Shown here in pieces: positions 32,776-43,061 of a stretch of DNA of 64,000 nt. The notes beneath the pieces were generated by a model that was given only the letters and a program-made list of their open reading frames with translations, did no database searches and was not told where the DNA came from. The DNA is taken from positions 10,988,931-11,052,930 of the forward strand of contig CAIIXF020000003.1 in assembly GCA_903813345.2 (NCBI GenBank), written 5' to 3'. This stretch comes from Owenia fusiformis (Eukaryota; Annelida; Polychaeta; Sabellida; Oweniidae). The translations under genes were made by a program, and so were the position numbers. Position 1 is the first letter of the stretch, and every line of letters begins with the position of its first letter.

Positions 32776-34420
32776 GTATTCTGTTCAAGGGTGCTATTCT
32801 GTTCACCCTGTGGCTTGTTTTACTCTATAGCATTGGAATCTGTTCACATCATGAGCAACATAATTGTTTAACTTAAACATATGACATTTAAAAAATGGCT
32901 TGATACGAACAGAATAAACAGGGAAATGTAATTTGAGTGGCGATTGTGTTTTCTGTTAATGTGTGTCACTCTGCTTCGGAAATCCCCCATAACAGTCTAT
33001 GGCTCACGTGATTATGCAAATGAGAAAACCCCATTGGTTTCCCGGTGGTACAATCAAATCTGATGCGGACAATCTTTGTTTTAATTATTGTTTCTGAATG
33101 GTTCGTGACCGAAATTCACTTAGCTATAGAAAATATGTTACGTTATAAGGACAGATTGTTTTTACTTACAAATCATCAACATGTTCTGACATATTCAGCT
33201 CTGGACTTATGTCCAAAGGGGGTAACACACATCGTCAGAAAATATTTTAAGTTCTCACACCCCTATGTTTAATCATGGACCTGAAGTCCATGGTTTATTG
33301 GCTAATTCAAATCGGATGCGGTAAAAAACCGAACGCCAATTTGCGAATGTTTCGGGTATTACGTTCGCCCTAGGGTGGCATGGGCTTTCCAGAGAAACTT
33401 TAAAGCCCATGGTTGTGTAAATGACAACAAAACATCTTTGAACTTTATCATTTGATGTTCTGGATGAATAATTTGTTAAATTTTATTTGGTAGCATGTAT
33501 TATCAAAGAAATTCATGTTGAGTTAACCCTTCCGAATATTTCATTTTTCCGATGAATCAGCAATATTAGTAAATGTATGTTCCTTTTCCATCTGGCATAT
33601 TGAATGGCATTGACAGTGAATCATTGAAATTTCAGTTGTGACATCATAGGTGTCCTAGCATTGATATACTCTTAATGTCTTAACCAGATGCGTACACATT
33701 CAGCCATTATTATATTCCCAGGAACTGAGGAATACAGCATTGATAGCACATAATATGTTGGTGCTTTGAAAATACATTTTTTGTGAAAGGCAAACAATGC
33801 TAATAGATAATAGACTAGATGCGAGTGGACCCAAGTGAGCCATCCAGTGGGGAAACACCTATTGAAACCTTGGGGAAGCTTACTTCTTTTTAAGCATCAC
33901 TGTTAATTTCCTTGTACTTAGTTATCCTATGGTGATATATAAATGCTTTTGAAATGTAGAGTAAAATTAAGTGTTGTCCTGTGATGACATGTATGCCACA
34001 AAAGATACCTTGACCATAATCTGAAGTTAACATATGTACAGTTCATTAGGAATTACAATACTATTTCCTTTTAAGGAAAGGAAGGTTGAAGATTCTTGCT
34101 AATTCTTGTAATTTGGACAATAACCACTGTGATCACTTGGTCTTCTTCACAAATGTATTTTTTCTAAATAGAAGGAACGTTGCAAGACCATGCATGATAA
34201 TTTTAAACATTGAAAATATTTTAATATGTTCTGTGATAAATGTTTATTTTGTGTAGAGTTGATTTTTACTCATAATTTTTGTAAAAATGATCTCAATTTG
34301 TATTATTGATGTATTCAACTAGAATGTTGAGGAAGTCATGCTCTATGAATGCATCTTTTATTACCTTCTATTAAAAACGTACGTAAAGGTCATATTTTTA
34401 TATTTCTGATTTTGGCTCAC
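32776..34420. other. Intergenic sequence without a supported gene
   Basis: Contains a small palindrome CATGGACCTGAAGTCCATG at 33275-33293. No exon recognised. Confidence 0.4.
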
Positions 34421-34424
34421 ATGT

Positions 34425-34870
34425 TGAGCTGTTGCAATCACTCACTTGTCCAACAAAAGGGAGACACTTTCTAGAATCCAGCAATATGATTGAGATTTTA
34501 AATGACTTTCTTTATGATCAATACATAAAGTCCCCTATGGTTCAAAAACTAGCCTATTTTCAAAATGGCCACCAAATTTATTGCTGAAAATTCATTTTCT
34601 GAGCTCTTTTAGTTGTAACACAAAAAGTATTTCATCAATTTGCGTGAAATTGTGCAGACATGAACTGTAGAGGTTTACAATAATGATGTCTAAATTTCAG
34701 AAGTTTTCCAAATTAAAGAAGGTCTGGATATTTTTGCAAAATATTTTAAATTGGCCACCAGTTGTTGTTGGTCTAAAAGCCTGTCTGTCTAAATAAAAAG
34801 TTTTCTAAAGTATTCATGAAAAAGTTGAAAGTGACTGCAACTTTTATTGAAAATCACCATGGTACTATTT
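34425..34870 (+). repeat. Dispersed 'GAGCTGTTGCAATCACTCACTTG' family repeat
   Basis: Opens TTGGCTCACATGTTGAGCTG and TGCAATCACTCACTTGTCC, followed by CAAAATGGCCACCAAATTT. Related sequence surrounds the element at 41648-42076 and lies at 26850-27075. Confidence 0.6.
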
Positions 34871-35394
34871 TTAATTATTATTTATATTGTAAAGACACAG
34901 CCCCCTGGTTAATCCTCTTATTCTTCACTTAGGCTTTATTTGTAGATAGCATGGCTACCTTCACATTCTAGTGAGCACAAAAGAGGGTAATGCAGTAAAA
35001 CCTGTTTTAATGAATACCTGCAAATGTGAACACCTTCCTATTCTCCAATGAACACTAAGCTTATAATGTTTTATTTACTTATGCATAAATGAAATATGTG
35101 GGCCTGCAATCTCCTAGAATCATCTATATAATACATCACTTTTCTTAACTAAATGGAACTTCAAAAATGGTCAAGATCTGCACTTTTAATCCAGTTCCAT
35201 TTACATAGTGAGGTATTATATCAATGATTCTGTCGTCTTCTGAACTATTTGTTCGCAAATGTATATGTTTTCTTAAACAAATGATACTGGCACATGTTTG
35301 TGATAAAAACCTTCGAGGTTCTGACATTTTGTTACTGAAATGGATCCGTTTTGGTACTAATATTGCGAAGAATGCAGTACCAGTGTACTATTGC

Positions 35395-35862
35395 TTAAAG
35401 GCCCACTTTGCATATTTTTGATGAATTTGGGCAAAATAAAGTCCTACATTTGAATTTTATAGAATGTCCAATGTATTGATAAGAACCTTATCGTTCATTT
35501 GACACCAACAACAGCTCAAATGGACCAAAACAAAGCTTACAATAATTTATCAAAAAATATTTTTCGATGTGTCAAGCTTTTTATATCAAGTTTTTATCAA
35601 TGTTATTGAAAGATGGCGAAGTTGTTTGTATTACATGATACCTTCATTTTTATAAAAGTGTCGCCATCTTTTAAATCAAAAGTAATTAAAACATGCACTT
35701 TGTTTAGCTTGTGCATGCACTACTAATGATCTCTGAACTTCAAATGCTTTTTTCTATGCGAGTTCTTGGTTCAATATTAAAGCAAATCAAACTTTGTTTC
35801 ATATTTGAGCGAGTGTGTGAGTAACATGTTTCAATGATTTTTTAAGTAAAGTGGGCCTTTAA
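35395..35862. mobile_element. 468 bp element with TTAAAGGCCCACTTT ends
   Basis: TTAAAGGCCCACTTT at the left and AAAGTGGGCCTTTAA at the right. Read as TTAA duplications flanking an AGGCCCACTTT terminus, it would be another TTAA-targeting element. It contains an inner inverted pair, AGATGGCGAA / TCGCCATCTTT. No coding sequence. Confidence 0.75.
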
Positions 35863-36179
35863 ACAATCTTGAACCGTTGTCTCAACAATTTTGTAGATAC
35901 AAGACATTGTTGTACTGCTTTCTGGGCAATTTTGTATCATGGCAACACTATTGAACAGCCACCTCATCAATCTTGTATTGTTACCTTGGACTGTTGCCCG
36001 AATTTGGATATTAATATTACTTGCATTCTTGCACAATGCCCCTGTAATATTGTAGTCTTGCTTCAGCAGTTTTGCTTTTGACTCTAAGGAGAATATATTA
36101 TTTTGCATTGCTATTTCAACTAGAAAAAACAGCAACTCCAAGGAGTAGAAAATCCCACTCAACAAAACATATTTTGATT

Positions 36180-37212
36180 ATTAGTGGCCATCTTGAAAAT
36201 TCCTTCTTTGAGCAGAGCTGTTGTCCCTCGGCATCAACATAGAAAATGTAAACCATATCCGTCAATTAGCATTTGAGTTATCAAAGATTACATTCCTTCT
36301 TTTTACGAAAAATGAAATTCAGCCGACATTTTGAAAATCTTTATCAAACAGAGCTACTGTGTCCCTCAGCATCAGCATATGAAATTTGAACCAAATCCGT
36401 TCACTGCTATTTGAGTTATCAAAGATTACATTTTTACGAAAAATGTCAGCCAATTTAAAATTCAGCTGCCATCTTGAAAATCCTTTGTCAAACAGAGGTA
36501 CTGTGTCCCAAGGCATCATTATATAAAATTTGAACCAAATCAATTCACTGGTATTTGGGTTATCAAAAATTTGTTTTTTTATGAAAAATGGCCGCCATTT
36601 TAATATTTAGCAGCCATTCTAAAAATCTCTTCTACAGCGTAGCTCCTTTGTCCCTAGACATTAGCATGTAAAATTTGAACCAAATCTGTCAACTAGTATT
36701 TGAGTTATCTAAGATTTTTAAGTTTTTAATGAAAAATGGTGGCCATTTTGAAATTCAGTGGCCATCTTGAACAAATCTATTTTGTCCCTAGGCATCATCA
36801 TCTAAAATTTGAACCAAATCCATTCACTGGTATTTGAGTAATCAAAGATAGGTTTTTTTACGAAAAATGACTGCCAATGATATTAAGCAGCCATTTTGAA
36901 ACTCTTTTCTTCAGTGTAGCTAGCTCCTTTGTCCCTAGGCATCATCATATAAAATTTGAACCAAATCCGTCTACTAGTATGAGTTATCAAAGATTACATT
37001 TTTTACGAAAAATGGCGGCCATTTTGAATTGAGTGGCCATATTGAAAATCCCTTCTCAAACAGAGGTCCTACACCCATAAGGCATAAGTCTATAAAATTT
37101 TAATTAAATCTGTGAACAGGTATTTGAGTTATTGTTCGGACACACGGATGGACAGACGGATGGACAGACGGATGGCTTTCCTATATCCCCCTTGAACTTC
37201 GTATGGTGGGAT
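36180..37212 (-). repeat. Dispersed repeat with about six units of 120-165 bp, minus orientation
   Basis: Units contain AAATTTGAACCAAATCCGTT, ATTTGAGTTATCAAAGATTA and AAAAATGGCGGCCATTTTGA. The right end (37140-37212) has GGATGGACAGACGGATGGAC and then an inverted GAACTTCGTATGGTGGGATA head, so this is a minus-strand relative of the 3108-3700 family. Confidence 0.8.
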
Positions 37213-37541
37213 AATGATGCTGAGATGGATGACATTTACAGTAAAACCTGTATATATTGAACATATATTTGCCAAGAAAAAACATTTGGTAGGTGTTCAC
37301 TGCAGAGAGGGTAATTTATACTGAAGTTATATAGACTATTAGTAGAGTATGTGTTGAGGAATACTGTTCACTAGAGACAGGTGTTCACTAGAGAGAGAGA
37401 GAGAGAGAGGTGTTCTCTAAGATAGGTTTTACTGTATCTTGCTCTTGTTGTTTGAGTTCAACTATGTATTGATTTTAAGTCAGTGAGGCTCACAGTACTC
37501 AATGCATAAGTATACATGTACGAAGTAATATTGTGTTTTAA

Positions 37542-37969
37542 GGTACAGCTGGAAAATAACATTTTGGTAAAAAATTGCTATACCTGCACATGTTATTTTC
37601 TGGTACACTATAAAATATGAAGGCATGTGTTAATTTCCTTGCTTTTTTCAGGAAAGTATCATTACATTGTCTTCTTTTAGTATATCTGGTAAGAGGTACA
37701 TGGGAACTCCAGGAAATTCTGATACTATTAGTAGTATAGATAGTATTTCACACTTTCTATTTTTCCAAATTTTCTTTCAAAGTTTCCAGACAACACAATA
37801 CAAGAGCTACCATTGTATTTCCAGGTTTACTAAAAGAAATCAATGTAATGATACTTTCCTAAAAAAAGTAAGGAAATACACACATGCCTTCATACTTAAT
37901 TTTGTACAAGAAAATAACATGTGCAGGTCTAGCAATTTTTTTACCAAAATGTTACTTTCCAGCTGAACC
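37542..37969. mobile_element. 428 bp hairpin MITE with TTAA target duplications, copy 1
   Basis: Termini GGTACAGCTGGAAAATAACA and the inverted GTTACTTTCCAGCTGAACC. Arms of roughly 140 bp pair (TGCACATGTTATTTTCTGGT with AAGAAAATAACATGTGCAGG). TTAA sits at 37538-37541 and 37970-37973. Exact TTAA duplication is the hallmark of piggyBac-type insertion, although the terminal bases are not the classical ones. The 100-codon frame inside is not coding. Copy 2 is at 55073-55296. Confidence 0.9.
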
Positions 37970-38039
37970 TTAACAGAAAGTGGAGTTTCTAGGGTAGCAG
38001 TGGACTGATAACTGATAGATATCTGTTACACAATTACAA

Positions 38040-38775
38040 AATCAGATCACATAAACAGAGGTGTCTGTTATCAGATCAAATATACATAGGTGTCTGTTAT
38101 CAGATCACATATACAGAGCTGTCTGTTATCAGAGCATAGTAGCTGTCTGTTATCAGATCATAGCAGCTGTCTATTATCAGATCATAGTAACTGTCTGTTA
38201 TCAGATCACATATACAGAGCTGTCTGTTATCAGATCACATATACAGAGCTGTCTGTTATCAGATCATAGCAGCTGTCTATTATCAGATAACATATACAGA
38301 GCTGTCTGTTATCAGAGCATAGTAGCTGTCTGTTATCAGATCATAGCAGCTGTCTATTATCAGATCATAGTACCTGTCTATTATCAGATCACATATACAG
38401 AGCTGTCTGTTATCAGATCATAGTAGCTGTCTATTATCAGATCACATATACAGAGCTGTCTGTTATCAGATCATAGTTCCTGTCTATTATCAGATCACAT
38501 ATACAGAGCTGTCTGTTATCAGTCATAGTAGCTGTCTATTATCAGATCACTTATACAGAGCTGTCTGTTATCAGATCATAGTAGCTGTCTGTTATCAGAT
38601 CACATATACAGAGCTGTCTGTTATCAGATCATAGTAGCTGTCTATTATCAGATCACATATACAATATGTCTTCTATCAGATCATATAAATAGTATTACCT
38701 GTTATCAGATCACACATAAAGTAGCTATCAGTTATCAGATCACATATACAGAGCTGTCTGTTATCAGATCACTGT
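38040..38775. repeat. Dimeric minisatellite (24 + 29 bp units)
   Basis: Alternating units CTGTCTGTTATCAGATCATA and CTGTCTATTATCAGATCACA with variable spacers. The open frame over 38061-38423 is a repeat product. Confidence 0.9.
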
Positions 38776-39028
38776 AATCAAATCATGCCTAAAGTATCTG
38801 TTCCAACTTAGTAAACATACTTACTGTTATGCAAAAACATAGGATTAACTTAAATGATAATAATGATCATTTTTATAATAATTCACTTTTTGTGAAACTA
38901 ACCCCTGCATTGCAATGTTGGGAGTGTACAATAAAATGCTTACCATGAATATTTCTGTAAAGGAACATACTAAATACAGCAATGTATGTTGATACTATTC
39001 TGAGTGTTCTGTTGTGAATAATCATATA

Positions 39029-40925
39029 CAGGGTGGTTCAAAAAAAGGTGAACCCCTGCAACAGGCTATCCTTAATACTTGCATGAATAGACTCATATTA
39101 TCACATGTTGTAGAGAAAAGTGAGTACTTTCTGGGCATAAATACAATGGTATTTATTAAAACAATATGTTTTCTTTCAAGTGAAGTAACCACGATGATAA
39201 AAATATCAATCAAACAATTCGAAAAATTATGAATAGGGACACCATGTCAACATTTTTTTCAAAATATTGAACCTATTTACTCAAAAGAGGATCTCCTTTT
39301 GCTGATTTTTATTGCATGAAAAGATTAATTAACAAGGGGTCTAAAACATCTTAAAAAATATAATGGTATTGAAAGTCTAGTTTTGAAGATATCAATTTTC
39401 GATGACCAAAATGATGCTGAATACAATGGACAGCACGAGTTTTCCCTATGGGAAAATAACATGGGATATGTGGTTTTTAACTTTAACGCATCCCATTTTC
39501 AGAAGTTGTAAATATAGTGCAGAAGAAACTTTCGATATGTTTAAATTGAGAAAAACAAAATCCTCTTTTTAGAAAATAAGCCTAACATTTTTTAAAAAGT
39601 GCGAAGGTGGGGCCCTAATCAATAATTTTCAGAGAGTTGGATTTATATTCTACTCTCATGGGGACTTGGCTTGAAAGAAAACATATTGTTTTAATAAAAA
39701 CCATTGTATTTATGGCCAGAAAGTACTCATGGTGAAAGATATGACTGCCTAAAATCACTTGCCATATTGCACATGGACCTTTTGGTTGATGCCATAATTT
39801 AATCTCAGTCTTAAATTTTAAAGAAATTACAAGAGTTTAGCAAACATGCCTGAAAATTAGATATTGTGCAAAATTTTACCAATGTGATTCACAGAAATTG
39901 TTGAAACACATTGGATGATCTTAAACAGCTTTCAGTTTGAGATAAAAGTTTAAAACCCTACCATATGACAAAAGGGACACTATTTAAGCTGAAAACACAT
40001 TTCACACTTTCATTGATCATTTTGAAGCAGTTTTAACCGCTCAACAGGAAATTTCACTTGAAAATGTTATTTTCTACGGAAGCTTAGAACATTTCTTTGG
40101 ATCACAAGAACTTTGCAACAAACAAACTAAGGTAGGATGCTAGTTTTAAGCCATAATGTGCGGGATTCAAGATTGAACAAAGTGAGAAAATATTAGTTCT
40201 TTAAAGATGCATTATGCCATAGGTTTCTCCCCCAGACAATCAATGATGTCCTATTGTTATTGCTCATATATGTCACATACCATGGATATAGCTTGAGAAT
40301 TACTTTTTGGTATATTATTGCCGCAATATCGGAAATAATCAACAGAACAACCAAACTCCAGAATTAAACACAATGGATTCCTCGACTATCGAGGGGAATC
40401 CCCATTGGTTCAGACAAGCGCCTTGAACCAGGGAGCCAAACAGCTTTATGATAAACAAATTCAACGACCAATTAGATAACAGGAGGACTTTCCCAGAATA
40501 TTCAAACTTCAGATTGAATTAATTTCTTCGAAAATAATTAGATCGGCCAGCACAATCGCAAAATTAACACTGAAAGAGGGGGATTTGGGACTTCTTCTTT
40601 GGTAAGTAGATGGGTATATATGTGGTGAAACTCAATATGCAAAAAGTCCAGAGGGGTCTTGATTGCGCTATCCTATGGCATAGAGCCTCTTTAAGACTGC
40701 AGCTTAAAAAATGTCAGGGAAAGGGTGTTGAAGGGTTGAAGAATCATGGATATTGAAAATCACATTTTATCCATTTTCAGTAATATTTGGTTAGGGCTTA
40801 TAATTTCTGCAAATTTCAAGAAAAATGTATGGTGCTAACATAAATTTTAGACCTTCCTCTACAACATGTGAAAATATAAAAGAATTCCTGCAAGTAATAA
40901 GGGACACTTTTTTTGAACCACCCCG
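39029..40925. mobile_element. 1.9 kb Tc1-like element with about 100 bp TIRs and an internal inverted repeat
   Basis: Left end CAGGGTGGTTCAAAAAAAGG just after TA. Right end CACTTTTTTTGAACCACC, then CCG. The TIR similarity extends about 100 bp inward (TACTTGCATGAATAGACTC / ATTATCACATGTTGTAGAG). A second inverted repeat of about 60 bp, nearly perfect, joins 39121-39181 and 39673-39731 (AAACAATATGTTTTCTTTCA). No transposase frame is visible, so it is non-autonomous or dead. Confidence 0.85.
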
Positions 40926-41647
40926 AGTGGGCATAGTGAGAATGCAGATGTCAATATCCATTCCTAGATAAATAAAATAGAAGCTAAGAAATCATACCAG
41001 TTGATCAAAGATGTTCTTTTTATTATTATTTTATAGTTTAAGGATTAAAGCCCCTATATAAAGTTTAAACTACTTAACGATTATTTGAACATCGCTTCTA
41101 TTCTCTGTTTATATCCAAGGGAAGACATGTTAGTATGGAATGAGCCACCCTATCACAGGGTATAAAAGTTGTATTCAGTGGCTTTGGTTTTAGTAATTAT
41201 GAGATACCTTTAAATATCCAACTAAAATTTGAGCAGAGATGTAAAAAACCATCAATTTGTCTGTTTATGTGTCTGGATAATTCAAATTCATACCTTATGT
41301 AGGTAGGATCTTGCTTGAAAAGATTAATGGCCACTTTTGTCTCACTTGGTGAGCTTTTATTTTCACCCACTTGTCTGTTCATCTATCTTTCTGTTATCAC
41401 ATTGTTGGCAATTTTGTAATCCTTCATAATTCAAACTTAATGACTTCATAAATGTTTCAATATAAAGTTTCAAATGTTCCATCAAATGTTCCATTAAAAG
41501 CTTGCCTCATTTCAAAATGGCGACTTTTTTATTGAAAAGGGTTTCTTGGTTTTAGTCAAAACTCCACAAGTATTCTATAAATGGTATCTGCTGCAGGAAT
41601 CTTATTTTATATAGGTTAACAATAATGTCTACAAGTTTCTGCAAAAT

Positions 41648-42076
41648 ACAGGGTAGTCAAAAAATGGAATTACTCCCCGATACATGTGTATTGGTACATG
41701 TGTACATCATTCAATTTTATACCAGCCTATCATATTTCATGACCATCAGAACGATAGTCACAATGTTACAGCACTTTGAACATGCCCCTGGTGTGGCTAT
41801 CATCACGCTCTAGGAGAACCTGCATACTAGACCCAAAGTTGTCAATGATTTGACTGTATTTCTCAGTAGGTATGGCCTCGATGACACCATTAGTTAGTGT
41901 TTGCAATTGTCCGTGGGTCATGCTTAACACTCTTATCTTTAGCATATCCCAACAGGTGGGGACATTTTGGACAAATTGAATGATGTACAAAAGTGCCCAA
42001 TATCAGGGAATAAATCCTAAAAATGACAAAGATATGAGTAAAGTAGTAGCAGGGTTTCCATTTTTGACCACCCCGT
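41648..42076 (-). mobile_element. 429 bp deletion derivative of a Tc1-like element
   Basis: Ends ACAGGGTAGTCAAAAAATGG and TTTTTGACCACCCCGT. The minus frame at 41990-41766 (MTHGQLQTLTNGVIEAIPTE, then QIIDNFGSSMQVLLERDD) looks like the C-terminal tail of Tc1/mariner-type transposases, where a helix-rich LDDLK-x-AI-x-IP-x-NF segment precedes the stop. The catalytic core is absent. It is inserted into a copy of the dispersed repeat family seen at 34425. Confidence 0.75.
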
Positions 42077-42929
42077 ATGTCTTCAAAATGGCCAACACTT
42101 ATATGGTTGAAATGGCTGCAACTTTCATTGCTGAATAATCATAGTTTCAGCTCTTTATGGCCACAGTCAGTTTGCTTGAACTTGACAGTTGTTTTATTTT
42201 ATAAACTGAAAATGTTTAAGTTTTGAAAAAATATGCAGTACAGGTTTATTAATGGTCAGCTCTTTTGAAATATACCTTTGCTTTATAAATCTTAAGTATT
42301 GCATTGATTTACTTGAAATCATATGGTAGGTAATTGGAGCCGTTTAAGTGTTTTGGCAAAATATCTCGAAAAATGGTCTTATTGTGAAACACACCATCTT
42401 CGCACGCTAGCCGAGTGAACGTCATTCCATATACTTCACTTACTGACCCACATAGAACATTAATAACACATTATATTTTATAAAAATAATGAGAATTTCT
42501 TTATTTACAGATAATTTGTAAACACTGCATAAGACATTAAAAATATCAAGATAAAATAATATTGAATTGTTATAAGGCATTAAAATACAAAATTCATCAC
42601 ATGGTTGTAATTGTTACTTTGTGTAACCATTTGTTAAAGACACTACACAAAAACATGTAAATAGTTCATGTAAATACTGACAATTGAATAAGATTAATAG
42701 TTCATGTAAAAACTGACAAGTGTGCATTCAACTATAAATAGTTTGTCTAAATACTGACATTGTGCATTTATGACATAATGCTGTGCATTAGGCTGCACAA
42801 TCGAAACACTAAGTAAAGTGCACTTCTTAAGACAGTGCATAAGCATATTCTTTCTGGATTTCTACTGATTTTGAATATGGAATTTTTAAAATCTATGAGT
42901 GTGAGGTAAAACGTCCAACAGCCAAGTAA
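42077..42929 (-). other. AOAH 3' untranslated region and downstream flank
   Basis: No gene. AAAATGGCCAACACTT at 42086 belongs to the dispersed repeat interrupted by the element at 41648-42076. A minus-strand poly(A) signal lies at 42500-42505. Confidence 0.45.
42500..42505 (-). terminator. Candidate poly(A) signal of AOAH
   Basis: TTTATT on the plus strand (AATAAA on the minus strand), about 425 bp past the AOAH stop. It is the nearest canonical signal that I noticed. Confidence 0.4.
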
Positions 42930-43061
42930 TCATAAGTGACCTCCTTGTTCCCCAAATTTCTTTATAATCTCAGCATTGTGGGGATTGATGTTGCCAATAA
43001 AGTGAGGTAGGTTCTTCTCAAGGTAGTTCCAAGTGTATTCAGCAGTCAATTTGTGAGCAAT
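42930..43061 (-). CDS. AOAH: AOAH exon 15 (C-terminus)
   Basis: Encodes IAHKLTAEYTWNYLEKNLPH, FIGNINPHNAEIIKKFGEQ, GGHL and a TGA at 42930-42932. Acceptor TCTATTTCAG. NPHN-x-I-x-FG-QGGH is the usual AOAH ending. Confidence 0.96.
   Translation of the reverse strand: MAHKLTAEYTWNYLEKNLPHFIGNINPHNAEIIKKFGEQGGHL

Noticed and set aside
37667-37966. 99-codon plus-strand frame
   Set aside because: Lies in the right arm of the TTAA-flanked hairpin element.
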